A stretch of 64,000 bases of DNA from Aliiroseovarius subalbicans (GCF_022678625.1 NZ_JALBYQ010000001.1:682001-746000); one strand, 5' to 3'; shown: positions 32,355-41,147, counted from the first letter of the stretch. The notes: generated by a model not told the origin, from the sequence alone. Made by a program: numbers and translations.

Positions 32355-35147
32355 TCACTCCTGTTTCGGGGGCCGCGCCAGCACCGCTTCGATCGCTGCC
32401 GTCGCCGCGTCCCCGCGCGCTTTCACCATCTCGATCAGGGCGGGTTCACTGTCCGCCCCGGTTTCACGCAGGATTAGCTCAAGACCACCCTGCCCCACTT
32501 TTTGTAGGTCCAATGGTCCGTCTGTCAGCAGCTTCGCCGCCGCCTGCATGCGCCACATCAGATCATGGCTGTCTGTCAGGGCTGTCGCCTCTGCGTCAGT
32601 AAACCAACCGATTGCGACACCTTGTGCGATCTGATCGGCCGGGCGGCGCGGGGTTTCAGGCGCGATCAGCGCGGCGGCCTGGGCCACCAGTTCGACGTCC
32701 TGGATGTGTCCCGGACCCAGCTTGGCCTCAAGTGCGCCCGCACCGGCGCCTTTCGCTTCGGCGATCCGGCTGCGCATGTCGATGACATCGCCTACCACTT
32801 GGGCCGGGTCCCGCGGGCTGGCCAGGATGCCTTTACGGACCTCTTCGAAGGTCTCTCCCACCGCCATATTGCCCGCCACGGGCCGCGCGCGGGTCAGGGC
32901 CAGGTGTTCCCAGGTCCAGGCCTCGTCACGCTGATAGGCGGTGAAGCTGTCGACCGAGGTCGCGACCGGGCCCGAGCGTCCCGAGGGGCGCAGACGCATG
33001 TCGAGCTCGTAAAGCATGCCTTCTGTCATCTGCGCGGTGATCGCGGTGATGAAGGCCTGGGTCAGGCGCGCGTAATAGGTCCGCGTGGCCAGCGGACGGC
33101 GCCCTTCTGACATCTCGACCCCATCAGGGTCATAGATCACGATAACGTCCAGATCGGACGTCGCCGACAGCGATCCGGCCCCCAGTGACCCCATGCCGAT
33201 CACCACCGCACCCTTGCCGGGCTGGTCGCCGTGTTTGGCGGCGAAATTGTCCACCACGCAGGGCCAGAGCGCGGCCAGAACCGCGCCAGCTAGGTCGGAA
33301 TACTGCGCCGAGGCTTCGCGTGCGTGGGTCAGCCCACGCAGGAAATGCACGCCGATACGGAAATGCCATTCCTTCATCCAGCGCCGCGCGGTCTCCAGCT
33401 GCGCCTCATAATCGCCGGCCTGTTTCAGACGCGCGCTCAGGTCCGCCAGCAGCGCCTTGTCCCCCGGCCAATCCGAGAAAAAACCGCCGCCGATCACCGC
33501 ATCCATCACCTGAGAATTGCGCCCCAGATAGACAGCAAGCGCGGGCGCGGTGGCGGCAATGTCGACGATCAGGTCGACAAGATGCGGGTTGGCCTCGAAC
33601 AGCGAAAACAGCTGCACCCCGGCGGGCAGACCCTTGAGAAAAGCGTCGAATTGCAACAACGCATCATGGGGTCGCGCGGCCGCGGCCAACCGGGCCAGAA
33701 GGTCGGGTTTCAACCGGTTGAATATCTCACGCGCGCGAGGCGAGCGCATCGCCTGATAGCTGACCCAGCGGGCGATGATCTCTTCTGCGTCCGCGCCCAG
33801 GTCCGGCGCGTCCTTTTCTTCCGCATCCGGGGCAAAGAAGCCTTCGATCAACTCGTGCACCTCGGCCAGCGCATCGTGGATGCTGGCGTTCAACACGCCC
33901 ACATCCGCGTCGCCCATCATGCAGGCCAGGCGCTGGAACTCGTCTTCAGAGGTGGGCAGCTTGTGGGTTTGCTGGTCACGCACCATTTGCACCCGGTGCT
34001 CAACCTCGCGGTGGAATCGGTAGTGGCGCGTCAGGGTTTCGGCGACCTCGCCGGGAACCCAATCCTTGTCGGCCAAAGCGGCCAGCCCCGGCACGGTCTG
34101 ACAGGATCGTAGATCGGGATCGCGCCCACCGGCGATGATCTGACGCGTCTGGGTGAAGAACTCGATCTCACGAATGCCGCCGCGCCCCAATTTCATGTCA
34201 TGCCCCGGCAGGGTAATGTCACCATGCAGACCTTTGTGTTCGCGGATGCGCAGGCGCATGTCGTGGGCGTCCTGGATGGCGGCAAAATCCAGATGCTTGC
34301 GCCAGATGAACGGGCTGAGGCGCTTGAGATAGGCCTCACCGGCCGCGATATCGCCGCCGCAAGGCCGCGCCTTGATGTGCGCAGCCCGTTCCCAGGTGCG
34401 GCCCAGGCTTTCGTAATACCGCTCCGCGGCGTCCATCGACACACAAACCGGGGTTACTGCGGGGTCCGGGCGCAGGCGCAGGTCGGTGCGGAACACGTAA
34501 CCATCTGCCGTCAGCTCAGACAACATCGCCGACATGCGGCGGGTCGCGCGGATGTGGCTGGAGCGTGCTTCGTGAAAATCGTCATTGTCGAATTTGCTGT
34601 CGTCAAACAGCATGATCAAGTCGATGTCCGAGCTGTAGTTCAGCTCATGCCCGCCCATCTTGCCCATCGCGAGCGCCACCATGCCACCGGCGGTGGCGAT
34701 GTCGTCCTCGCCCATTCCCGGCAGCTTGCCGCGCCGAATCTCCTGCCCGACCTGGAATTTCATTGCCGTGTCGGTGGCCAGATCGGCGAAATCCGTGAGC
34801 GTGCCGGTGACCTGTTCCAGGCACCAGACCCCGGCCAGATCGGCCAGACCCGCGAACAAGGCAATGCGCCGCTTGGCAACGCGCAGCGAGGTGCGCAGGG
34901 CGCTGTCGCTGTCACCACCGACTTGCATCGCTGAGGTGACAGCCGCTTCGGGCGTCCCGGTCAGGGCTTCCCGAAGCCACTCCGGGTCCTTCTCCATCAG
35001 CCCCTTCAAGTACGGGCTGCATCCTGCGGTGCCGCGCAGAAGCTCCACCAGTTCTGGCGCGAGATCGCCGAATTGACGGGCAATTTCGTCCCCCGGATCG
35101 GTGTCGAAGGCAATGGGTGTGCGGGTGATCTGGGCGGCAAATGTCAT
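32355..35147 (-). CDS. glnE: Bifunctional glutamine-synthetase adenylyltransferase/deadenylylase
   Basis: GlnE attaches and removes AMP on glutamine synthetase in response to PII, tuning nitrogen assimilation. The 930-residue product carries two nucleotidyltransferase domains: an N-terminal one with ELNYSSDIDLIMLFDD (about residue 165) and a C-terminal one with SLSATSDLDVIVIYD (about residue 660); the acidic metal ligands are intact in both. Length is typical. It is preceded by the NTF2-like gene and followed by a small conserved gene in the same orientation. No glnA or glnB is in the window. Confidence 0.96.
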   Translation of the reverse strand: MTFAAQITRTPIAFDTDPGDEIARQFGDLAPELVELLRGTAGCSPYLKGLMEKDPEWLREALTGTPEAAVTSAMQVGGDSDSALRTSLRVAKRRIALFAGLADLAGVWCLEQVTGTLTDFADLATDTAMKFQVGQEIRRGKLPGMGEDDIATAGGMVALAMGKMGGHELNYSSDIDLIMLFDDSKFDNDDFHEARSSHIRATRRMSAMLSELTADGYVFRTDLRLRPDPAVTPVCVSMDAAERYYESLGRTWERAAHIKARPCGGDIAAGEAYLKRLSPFIWRKHLDFAAIQDAHDMRLRIREHKGLHGDITLPGHDMKLGRGGIREIEFFTQTRQIIAGGRDPDLRSCQTVPGLAALADKDWVPGEVAETLTRHYRFHREVEHRVQMVRDQQTHKLPTSEDEFQRLACMMGDADVGVLNASIHDALAEVHELIEGFFAPDAEEKDAPDLGADAEEIIARWVSYQAMRSPRAREIFNRLKPDLLARLAAAARPHDALLQFDAFLKGLPAGVQLFSLFEANPHLVDLIVDIAATAPALAVYLGRNSQVMDAVIGGGFFSDWPGDKALLADLSARLKQAGDYEAQLETARRWMKEWHFRIGVHFLRGLTHAREASAQYSDLAGAVLAALWPCVVDNFAAKHGDQPGKGAVVIGMGSLGAGSLSATSDLDVIVIYDPDGVEMSEGRRPLATRTYYARLTQAFITAITAQMTEGMLYELDMRLRPSGRSGPVATSVDSFTAYQRDEAWTWEHLALTRARPVAGNMAVGETFEEVRKGILASPRDPAQVVGDVIDMRSRIAEAKGAGAGALEAKLGPGHIQDVELVAQAAALIAPETPRRPADQIAQGVAIGWFTDAEATALTDSHDLMWRMQAAAKLLTDGPLDLQKVGQGGLELILRETGADSEPALIEMVKARGDAATAAIEAVLARPPKQE

Positions 35148-35198
35148 GGCGCGAAAATGCGCCTGTGACGGCGGGTCGTCAACAGGCGAAAATGCCGC

Positions 35199-35573
35199 TT
35201 AGACCGGCGCCGGGGCGGCGGTGCTGCTGTCTTGGCTGAAGGTATTCAGCCAGGCACCGTCGCGCTGTTCCCAGATTGACGAGACATACATCCCTTCGCC
35301 CTGCCCCGCTCCGATACGGACAAACTGCGCGTGATAGGACAAAAGCACGCGCCCCACACCCAGCGGCACAAACCGCGCTTGTGAAAGAGCGAAGCGGGTC
35401 ACGGTCGGACCGCCGGACAGCTGCCCCGCATGTTCGGCCCGGTCGGAAAACCCGGTGGCGTAAACACCCAGAAACTCCGGCGCCAAAAGCGCGCTGTCGG
35501 CCTTGGCATCGCCGTCCACCAGCGCCTGCCAGACGCGGGTTTCCAGGGCCAGGAAGAACGCCAGATCGGTCAT
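35199..35573 (-). CDS. NTF2-like (DUF4440-type) protein
   Basis: A 124-residue protein with the N-terminal helical pattern ALETRVWQALVDGDAKADSALLAPEFLGVY and a sheet-rich remainder (LLSYHAQFVRIG, YVSSIWEQRDGAW), as in DUF4440/NTF2-like small ligand-binding or enzyme folds. Function is unknown. ATG at 35573 is chosen; an ATG at 35588 is an alternative. Its start lies 44 bases from the divergent tRNA deacylase gene. Confidence 0.8.
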   Translation of the reverse strand: MTDLAFFLALETRVWQALVDGDAKADSALLAPEFLGVYATGFSDRAEHAGQLSGGPTVTRFALSQARFVPLGVGRVLLSYHAQFVRIGAGQGEGMYVSSIWEQRDGAWLNTFSQDSSTAAPAPV

Positions 35574-35616
35574 GGGGTCAGCTTGCATGTTCGGCTGTCG
35601 ACCGTAAAGTGCCGAC

Positions 35617-36084
35617 ATGAGCAAATCCTTGAAACGCGTGCGCGCAGCACTGGAGGCCGCAGGCGACCCGGTGAATATCCGCGAAATGGCCGAAGGCACC
35701 CGCTCGGCGGCGCAGGCTGCGGCGGCGGTCGGCTGCGCGCTGGATCAGATCGCCAAGTCGATCATCTTTCGCAGCCAAGACAAAGGCCACGCCGTTCTGT
35801 TCCTGACCGCAGGCGGCAACCAGGTGGATGTGGAAAAAGCTAGCAAACTGGCGGGCACGGCGCTGGGGCGGGCCGATGCCGCACTGATCCGCGCGCAAAC
35901 GGGGTTTGCCATTGGCGGCGTCGCGCCGATCGGCCACCTCAACCCCATTCGTGCTTTCATGGACCCGCGATTGATGGCGTTCGACGTGGTCTGGGCCGCC
36001 GCTGGCACACCCCGGCATGTCTTTGCGATCACGCCGGACGAGGTGCAGCGGCTGTCCGGCGCCACGCTGGCCGAATTCTGCTAG
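35617..36084 (+). CDS. YbaK/EbsC-family aminoacyl-tRNA deacylase
   Basis: A 155-residue member of the YbaK/ProX trans-editing family, which hydrolyses mischarged tRNAs such as Cys- or Ala-tRNA(Pro). Landmarks are the conserved Lys in QIAKSIIFRS, LTAGGNQVDVEKAS, and the glycine loop FAIGGVAPIGH. The standalone domain is full length. Its stop codon overlaps that of the converging MarR gene by four bases (36081-36084). Coincidentally a tRNA-Pro gene is in this window at 48650. Confidence 0.9.
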   Translation: MSKSLKRVRAALEAAGDPVNIREMAEGTRSAAQAAAAVGCALDQIAKSIIFRSQDKGHAVLFLTAGGNQVDVEKASKLAGTALGRADAALIRAQTGFAIGGVAPIGHLNPIRAFMDPRLMAFDVVWAAAGTPRHVFAITPDEVQRLSGATLAEFC

Positions 36085-36530
36085 GCTTGCACCAATTGCG
36101 TCAACAGGCGCAGAAACTCGACCTGATCCTTTTTAGACAAGGCCGACAGGAACCCTGCGTTTGAGGCTTTCACGATCTCAAACAGACGCGGCATAAGCGC
36201 CTGTCCCTCCCCGGTCAGAACCACAAGATGCGCCCGGCGCGAGGTCTTGTCTGCCTGACGTTCCACCAGCCCGCGCGCCTCAAGCGCATCAAGGACCCGC
36301 GTCACGGTATAGTTCTTCAACCGCACCCGCTTGCCGATCTCAGTCTGGTTCACGCCGTCCCCTTCTGCCAGTGTCATCATCACGATGAACTGATCCTGGG
36401 TCAGGTCCAGATCCGCCAAATGCCCACGCAGCTGTTCGCCCAGGCGATTTGACAGCACCTGGATCATCCATCCAGCAGACCCGGTGCGGGTTTCATTGGC
36501 TTGGGCGGAAAGTGTGGTCGTCTTTGTCAT
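36081..36530 (-). CDS. MarR family transcriptional regulator
   Basis: A 149-residue winged-helix repressor: LTQDQFIVMMTLAEGDGVNQTEIGKRV (helix-turn-helix) and VTRVLDALEARGLVERQADKTSRRAHLVVLT (recognition helix and wing with the conserved D-x-R-R pattern). MarR proteins typically respond to phenolics or oxidants and repress a divergent gene. Here it is divergent from a cytochrome b561 gene, and two palindromes TTGCA-N2-TGCAA lie between them, so autoregulation plus control of that operon is likely. ATG at 36530 is used. Confidence 0.93.
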   Translation of the reverse strand: MTKTTTLSAQANETRTGSAGWMIQVLSNRLGEQLRGHLADLDLTQDQFIVMMTLAEGDGVNQTEIGKRVRLKNYTVTRVLDALEARGLVERQADKTSRRAHLVVLTGEGQALMPRLFEIVKASNAGFLSALSKKDQVEFLRLLTQLVQA

Positions 36531-36553
36531 GGCTGCCTGATACCATGCTACAT

Positions 36554-36565
36554 TTGCAGTTGCAA
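36554..36565. promoter_or_regulatory. MarR-type operator 1 (TTGCA-GT-TGCAA)
   Basis: A perfect 12-bp palindrome with 5-bp arms and 2-bp spacer, 24 bases from the marR start codon. An identical-arm copy lies 31 bp away (36585), about three helical turns, so two dimers would bind the same DNA face. Confidence 0.7.
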
Positions 36566-36584
36566 CTATTGGTATTTGTGTTAT

Positions 36585-36596
36585 TTGCATTTGCAA
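36585..36596. promoter_or_regulatory. MarR-type operator 2 (TTGCA-TT-TGCAA)
   Basis: Second perfect copy of the palindrome at 36554-36565. It adjoins TAGTAT (36597-36602), a possible -10 box for the cytochrome b561 gene, so binding would block transcription. Confidence 0.7.
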
Positions 36597-36627
36597 TAGT
36601 ATGTATTGCACCAAAGGAGTCACTCCC

Positions 36628-37161
36628 ATGACACGTTATCACCCGCTTCTCGTGGCGCTGCACTGGATCGTCGCCGCCCTGATCATCGGCGCCCTCATCA
36701 TGGGCGGCACGCAATTGGCCGAAATGCCCAACAGCGACCCTGGCAAGATCGCCGGGCTACGCGCACACATGACCGTCGGAATGGTCATCGGCGGGCTTCT
36801 GATCCTCCGCCTGATCACCCGCTTCTCCACCGCCAAGCCGCCCCACGCGGATGCGGGCAACGCGGTTTTGAACCTGGGAGGCCGGGTTGCACATTGGGCG
36901 CTCTATGGACTTGCGCTGCTGATGGTTGCCAGCGGCATGGGCATTTCGCTCTCCGCCGGTCTGCCAGATATCGTCTTTGGTGGTGCCGACACGCCCCTGC
37001 CCGCTGATTTCAGCGCCTATCCGCCCCGTGCGGCGCATGGCATTGTGTCGAAACTGCTGGCGTTGACCATTCTGGCCCACGTGGCCGGTTGGGCTTATCA
37101 CCAATTCATCCGCCGCGACGGGCTCATCCGCCGCATGTGGTTCGGCAAGCGTGAGGGATGA
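36628..37161 (+). CDS. Cytochrome b561 family protein
   Basis: A 177-residue membrane protein with four transmembrane helices and the histidines that bind two b-type haems (HPLLVALHWIV, LRAHMTVGM, VAHWALYG, AAHGIVSKLLALTILAHVAGWAYH). Bacterial b561 proteins move electrons between quinones and periplasmic acceptors, for example superoxide. AAAGGAG lies 8 bases before the ATG. It is the first gene of a two-gene operon divergent from a MarR regulator and behind two MarR-type operators. Confidence 0.92.
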   Translation: MTRYHPLLVALHWIVAALIIGALIMGGTQLAEMPNSDPGKIAGLRAHMTVGMVIGGLLILRLITRFSTAKPPHADAGNAVLNLGGRVAHWALYGLALLMVASGMGISLSAGLPDIVFGGADTPLPADFSAYPPRAAHGIVSKLLALTILAHVAGWAYHQFIRRDGLIRRMWFGKREG

Positions 37162-37162
37162 C

Positions 37163-37657
37163 ATGACCCGCAAGTTTGTCGACTTCATCAATGAAATCGC
37201 CGGCATCTTGTATGTCGGCGGGATCCTGTCGCACATTGTCATCGGCGCGGTGATTGGCGCGCCGGATGCAGGCACTGCGGCGACAGTGTATCAATACAAG
37301 CTGACCAGCGCCTATATCCTGATCCTACCCGGACTGGGGCTGAAGATCCTGTGTGACCTTCTGCTGTATTTCGTCTGGCAGGAACGGGCGATGTGGATGA
37401 AGGTCAAGCTGGTGCTGATCGCGTTCCTCAGCATCAACGCCTTCGTCTTCCTGGTGCCGATGATGCCCGAGCTTCTGGCATTGGCCCAAGCAACCCCGGC
37501 GGATGGTCCGGTCAGCGATGCGTTCCATGCGCTGGAAGGCAAAGAGGCTCTGGTGGGCATGTCGAATGCCCTGCCACTGGCGCTGGAGATCATCCTGGGC
37601 GCGTTCAAACCCCGGCTTTTTGGCGAACGACGCCGAAAAGACGCCGCACAGGCCTGA
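37163..37657 (+). CDS. Hypothetical four-helix membrane protein
   Basis: A 164-residue integral membrane protein with about four hydrophobic segments (residues 10-30, 46-75, 85-105, 140-155). The pattern GGILSHIVIG and the central WQERAMWMKVKLVLIAFLSINAF resemble DUF2269-like proteins, but the assignment is tentative and function unknown. GAGGG precedes the ATG, one base after the b561 stop, so it is probably a partner of the cytochrome in the MarR-controlled unit. An intrinsic terminator follows. Confidence 0.78.
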   Translation: MTRKFVDFINEIAGILYVGGILSHIVIGAVIGAPDAGTAATVYQYKLTSAYILILPGLGLKILCDLLLYFVWQERAMWMKVKLVLIAFLSINAFVFLVPMMPELLALAQATPADGPVSDAFHALEGKEALVGMSNALPLALEIILGAFKPRLFGERRRKDAAQA

Positions 37658-37665
37658 AGAGCTCA

Positions 37666-37696
37666 AACGCCGCGCCCCAAAGCGCGGCGTTTTTTA
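37666..37696 (+). terminator. Terminator of the cytochrome b561 operon
   Basis: AACGCCGCGC (37666-37675) pairs with GCGCGGCGTT (37682-37691) over a 6-base loop, followed by a run of six T. It lies nine bases beyond the stop. Confidence 0.92.
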
Positions 37697-37726
37697 TGAC
37701 GCTATGACAACCACTTAAGTAAATAA

Positions 37727-37743
37727 TGTAAAAACTTTTCACA
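37727..37743. promoter_or_regulatory. Operator-like 17-bp palindrome 1 upstream of DUF2852 gene
   Basis: TGTAAAAACTTTTCACA, extended by matching flanks to ATAATGT-N11-ACATTAT, in AT-rich DNA between the b561 terminator and the DUF2852 gene. Shares 12 of 17 positions with the second copy at 37784. Confidence 0.6.
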
Positions 37744-37783
37744 TTATGGCTTGCAGATCTCTCTCCGCCCCCCATCTGTTCAA

Positions 37784-37800
37784 TGTGAAAGACATTCACA
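37784..37800. promoter_or_regulatory. Operator-like 17-bp palindrome 2 upstream of DUF2852 gene
   Basis: TGTGAAAGACATTCACA, the same TGTRAAA...TTCACA pattern as 37727-37743, with centres 57 bp apart. It is 31 bases before the DUF2852 start codon. Spacing does not match CRP (TGTGA-N6-TCACA) or PpsR (TGT-N12-ACA), so the regulator is not identified. Confidence 0.6.
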
Positions 37801-37831
37801 TCACAACAGAAACCAAACACCGGAGACCAAC

Positions 37832-38296
37832 ATGAGCACCGCAGCCCAAGTCGAAATGACCCCCCAGACCCCTACCGGCTGGTTTTCCCGGGCCGAGGCA
37901 TGGCTGGACGCCCGCGGCAAAGGCGCGTGGATCGCGACCATGGTCGTCGGCTTCATCCTGTTCTGGCCCGTCGGCCTTGCCCTTCTTGCCTATATGATCT
38001 GGAGCAAACGCATGTTTTCGAAATCCTGCCGCCATCACGCCCATCACTCTGACGCCAACGCCCGCATGTCGCGGCGCCACGGCTTCCGCAGCTCGGGCAA
38101 CACCGCGTTCGACGCCTACAAGGCCGAAACGCTGCAACGCCTGATGGACGAACAAGACCAGTTCGAAGCCTTCCTGGAGCGCCTGCGCGCCGCCAAGGAC
38201 AAGTCGGAGTTTGACGACTTCATGGAAGACCGCGCAAAGGCCGCGAAAGCTGCCCCGGCCAAGGACGGTGACGCCGAAGACATCGTCGAAGCCTGA
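37832..38296 (+). CDS. DUF2852 domain membrane protein
   Basis: A 154-residue protein with one central transmembrane segment (about residues 32-55, the DUF2852 core VVGFILFWPVGLALLAYMIWSK), followed by a His/Ser-rich stretch and a long charged helical C-terminus (AYKAETLQRLMDEQDQFEAF to FMEDRAKAAKAA) likely to form a coiled coil. Function unknown. CGGAG lies upstream of the ATG. Two palindromic operator-like sites sit just upstream, suggesting tight regulation. Confidence 0.88.
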   Translation: MSTAAQVEMTPQTPTGWFSRAEAWLDARGKGAWIATMVVGFILFWPVGLALLAYMIWSKRMFSKSCRHHAHHSDANARMSRRHGFRSSGNTAFDAYKAETLQRLMDEQDQFEAFLERLRAAKDKSEFDDFMEDRAKAAKAAPAKDGDAEDIVEA

Positions 38297-38314
38297 TCCG
38301 CAACCCATCCCGCG

Positions 38315-38336
38315 CGGCCCCCTTCCCCGGGGGCCG
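38315..38336 (+). terminator. GC hairpin between DUF2852 and RDD genes
   Basis: CGGCCCCC (38315-38322) with GGGGGCCG (38329-38336), 6-base loop, then TTGCTTT. It is close to the RDD gene's Shine-Dalgarno and may attenuate rather than fully terminate. Confidence 0.45.
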
Positions 38337-38353
38337 TTGCTTTGGAGGACCTG

Positions 38354-38827
38354 ATGACCCATATGAGCGACATGACTGACCAACGCGCCCTCTGGGGCCT
38401 GCCCGACCCGGATATGCAGGCCGAATTCTATGCCGATGTGCCAGCAAAGCGCCTGATCGCCTGGCTGCTGGACACGCTTGTCATCGCGCTGATCACAGCA
38501 ATCATCGTGCCGTTCACGGCCTTCACCGCGCTGTTCTTCCTTCCACTTCTGTTCCTGGTGGTCGGCTTCATCTACCGCGTGGTCAGCCTGGCCAACCGGT
38601 CCGCCACGCCGGGCATGCGTATGGCGGCGATCGAATTTCGCACCCATCGCGGCGAACGGTTCGACCTGTCGATGGCGGTGCTGCACACGCTGGGCTATTC
38701 GCTGTCGATGTCCTTCGTGTTCCCGCAGATGATTTCGATCATCCTGATGCTGACCAGTGCGCGGCGCCAGGGTCTGAGCGACATGGTTTTGGGCACCGCC
38801 GCCGTTAACCGCAACGCGGGCGGCTGA
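38354..38827 (+). CDS. RDD family membrane protein
   Basis: A 157-residue RDD protein: the motif [16 protein letters not shown] carries the Arg and Asp that name the family, followed by a second helix and the middle block [20 protein letters not shown]. About three transmembrane segments. RDD proteins are poorly understood, some being Na/Li-proton exchangers. TGGAGG precedes the ATG. It follows the DUF2852 gene closely and may be cotranscribed. Confidence 0.88.
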   Translation: MTHMSDMTDQRALWGLPDPDMQAEFYADVPAKRLIAWLLDTLVIALITAIIVPFTAFTALFFLPLLFLVVGFIYRVVSLANRSATPGMRMAAIEFRTHRGERFDLSMAVLHTLGYSLSMSFVFPQMISIILMLTSARRQGLSDMVLGTAAVNRNAGG

Positions 38828-38919
38828 GCGCGCCCATTTACCCTGAGACCAAGCAGGGCTTGGCGGATGGTCAATGGCTTGTTAACGTCAGGGGGACCAG
38901 GACGACATCAACGAGTTTC

Positions 38920-39738
38920 ATGCGCCATACGCTTCCTCTTGCCCCGCAATTCTATGTGACGGCCCCGCAACCCTGCCCGTATCTTGAAGGGCGGATGGAG
39001 CGTAAGCTGTTCACGGCCCTTCAGGGCGAACATGCCGCGACGCTGAATGACACCCTGTCGAAACAGGGCTTTCGCCGTTCACAAAACGTGCTTTACCGCC
39101 CGTCCTGCGCGGAATGCAACGCCTGCTTGTCGGCGCGCATCCGGGTCGCGGATTTCACCCTGTCGAAAAGCCAGCGCCGCGCGCTGAAGCGTAATGCAGA
39201 CCTGCGCCGCCGCACCCGGTCCCCCTGGGCGACGGAGGAGCAATACGACCTCTTCCGAACCTATCTGGATGACCGCCACGCCGATGGCGGTATGGCCGAC
39301 ATGGATGTGTTCGAATTTGCCGCGATGATCGAGGAAACACCGATCAAGTCGCGGGTGATCGAGTATTCCACCGGCACGGGCGAAGACGGCGACCTGACTG
39401 CCGTGTGCCTGACAGACGTGTTGGATGACGGGCTGTCGATGGTCTATTCCTTTTACGACCCAGCGCGCCGCGCCACCTCGCTTGGCACCTATGTGATCCT
39501 GGATCATATCCGGCTCGCTCAAGATGCTGGCCTGCCCTATGTCTATCTGGGCTACTGGGTTCAGGGGTCGCCCAAGATGGACTACAAGGCGCGGTTTTCC
39601 GCGTTGGAGATCTATCGCGGCGGGGAATGGCACGACATTGGCGATCCGACCGACCACGCGGTCGAGGCACATCCGCTGTCCACCGACCCGATCGCCGAAC
39701 AGGTTGCGCGCATCACCCTACCGGATGCGGCAAGCTGA
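38920..39738 (+). CDS. bpt: Aspartate/glutamate leucyltransferase (Bpt)
   Basis: Bpt moves leucine from Leu-tRNA to the N-terminus of proteins beginning with Asp or Glu, marking them for ClpS/ClpAP degradation. The 272-residue product has the ATE N-terminal Cys region ([31 protein letters not shown]), the [10 protein letters not shown] block and [23 protein letters not shown]. Length and motifs fit the bacterial Bpt group rather than eukaryotic arginyltransferase. ATG at 38920 is supported by family similarity; no good Shine-Dalgarno is seen. Confidence 0.93.
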   Translation: MRHTLPLAPQFYVTAPQPCPYLEGRMERKLFTALQGEHAATLNDTLSKQGFRRSQNVLYRPSCAECNACLSARIRVADFTLSKSQRRALKRNADLRRRTRSPWATEEQYDLFRTYLDDRHADGGMADMDVFEFAAMIEETPIKSRVIEYSTGTGEDGDLTAVCLTDVLDDGLSMVYSFYDPARRATSLGTYVILDHIRLAQDAGLPYVYLGYWVQGSPKMDYKARFSALEIYRGGEWHDIGDPTDHAVEAHPLSTDPIAEQVARITLPDAAS

Positions 39739-39760
39739 GCGGATCTGCCTGCACGTTCTG

Positions 39761-40951
39761 CTACGGCACCACATCCACACGCACGCGCACAAGGTCACGA
39801 TCCAGCCCGGACTGACCGGTGTTGAGCCGGGTGAAATACAGGTGCATTGATGCGCCTGTGGTCTCGAAATTGCGCGATGGGCTGTCTGCGTCGATCAGTG
39901 TTGGGTACATATAGACCGGAACGTTCGGATCGCTCACCCGCCAGGGCAAACGGACCTCAAGCAACGGTTTGCGGTGTTCCCAGGTCACAAGGTCATCGGA
40001 AAACGCATAGTAGAACCCAAACAGGTTCGGTTCCCGCCTTGGGTCGCTGCTGGTGCCGACCAAAACGAATTTTTTCAAGACCGTGTTCCAGGTAATGCTT
40101 TCATACATCTGGGCGATTTCAGGAAGGCTGATGGGGTCACATTGCGCCAGAAAGGTCGAGGCCTCCGTGTCCCGAAAGGGATCAATGAACTGCCCATCAA
40201 AACCCAGCACGGACCTGAACCGCCATGCGCGTGGGTCGTCAAGCTGGTCAGTGCGGATCAGACAGACATGCTGCGCCCCATCCGGCGGCACTTGCGCTTT
40301 GACATACGCATAATATTGGCCGTCGTGCGCGATGATGTTGCTGGGGCTGAACACCCCGAAAATGCCTGCGTCGGGCTGATACCGATGCGGAATCGAGGCC
40401 ACCAGATGGTCAGGCGGAGTGATGGGACGGGTGAACGTCGCCCCGCCATCCGTCGATCGGGTGTAGGTGACGCTGTTGTACCAACACTTGAAATAGTCTC
40501 GGGATGTGCAGGCCGCCTGCCCCACCGCATTGCCCTGAAATTCGTTGTGCACCAGGGCGTGTACAGTTTTGCCATCCTCGCTATAGACCGCGCCGATCCA
40601 TTCCTTGAAGGCAAAGCGCGCCGGGTCGGGATCTTGGGTTGAGCGCATGATCACGTCGCATGGCACCGAAAGGCGCGACAGGTCAGGTCCGCTCATCCTA
40701 CGGGTTTCGGTGTGGCTGATAATCAGGTGCACGACGTCATCTGCATCCCTGAAGGCCCGCACGGGAAGATCAGCAAAATGCCCGGGGCCGCAGCTGTCCT
40801 TGGACCAGTCGAACACAGTTTCGACCTCACCCACCACCCGCAGGTGCGGACCATCCCCTTCGGGGGAAACAAGGCGGGGCGGATGCTGGTCAGGATGGGA
40901 TACTTGCACCGTGACAAGAATTGCTGCCATCGCCAAAAGAAGTTTTTTCAA
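39761..40951 (-). CDS. Secreted beta-propeller/sialidase-like protein of unknown function
   Basis: A 396-residue exported protein. The likely start is TTG at 40951, because GGAGG lies 7 bases before it and it gives a short signal peptide ((L/M)KKLLLAMAAILVTVQVS). Repeats with blade-like features (LIISHTETRR, YTRSTDGGATF, ITWNTVLKKFVLVGT, YAFSDDLVTWEHRKPLLE) resemble the BNR/Asp-box and GH43-type five- or six-bladed propellers. At least five Cys are conserved-looking. A glycosidase or glycan-binding role is an inference only; no catalytic set was identified. Stands alone, divergent from the ilv leader. Confidence 0.7.
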   Translation of the reverse strand: MKKLLLAMAAILVTVQVSHPDQHPPRLVSPEGDGPHLRVVGEVETVFDWSKDSCGPGHFADLPVRAFRDADDVVHLIISHTETRRMSGPDLSRLSVPCDVIMRSTQDPDPARFAFKEWIGAVYSEDGKTVHALVHNEFQGNAVGQAACTSRDYFKCWYNSVTYTRSTDGGATFTRPITPPDHLVASIPHRYQPDAGIFGVFSPSNIIAHDGQYYAYVKAQVPPDGAQHVCLIRTDQLDDPRAWRFRSVLGFDGQFIDPFRDTEASTFLAQCDPISLPEIAQMYESITWNTVLKKFVLVGTSSDPRREPNLFGFYYAFSDDLVTWEHRKPLLEVRLPWRVSDPNVPVYMYPTLIDADSPSRNFETTGASMHLYFTRLNTGQSGLDRDLVRVRVDVVP

Positions 40952-41147
40952 ATCTAAGCCTCCGATTGCGACGATGCTGAGCCCATGGCTTGAAATCAAG
41001 CATACCACGGGTCCGGGAGATCCTGACACGGCCAGCTAATTTTGCACTAATTACGTCAAACAGGGTTGCGTTGGGAATAAAGTTACAAATTTCGCCACCC
41101 TGCGACATTATATTCACGAAAATCCATGCTGCGGCTGCATTTTCGCG

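Noticed and set aside
37784-37800. CRP or PpsR binding site before DUF2852
   Set aside because: TGTGA and TCACA are separated by 7 rather than 6 bases, and TGT and ACA by 11 rather than 12.
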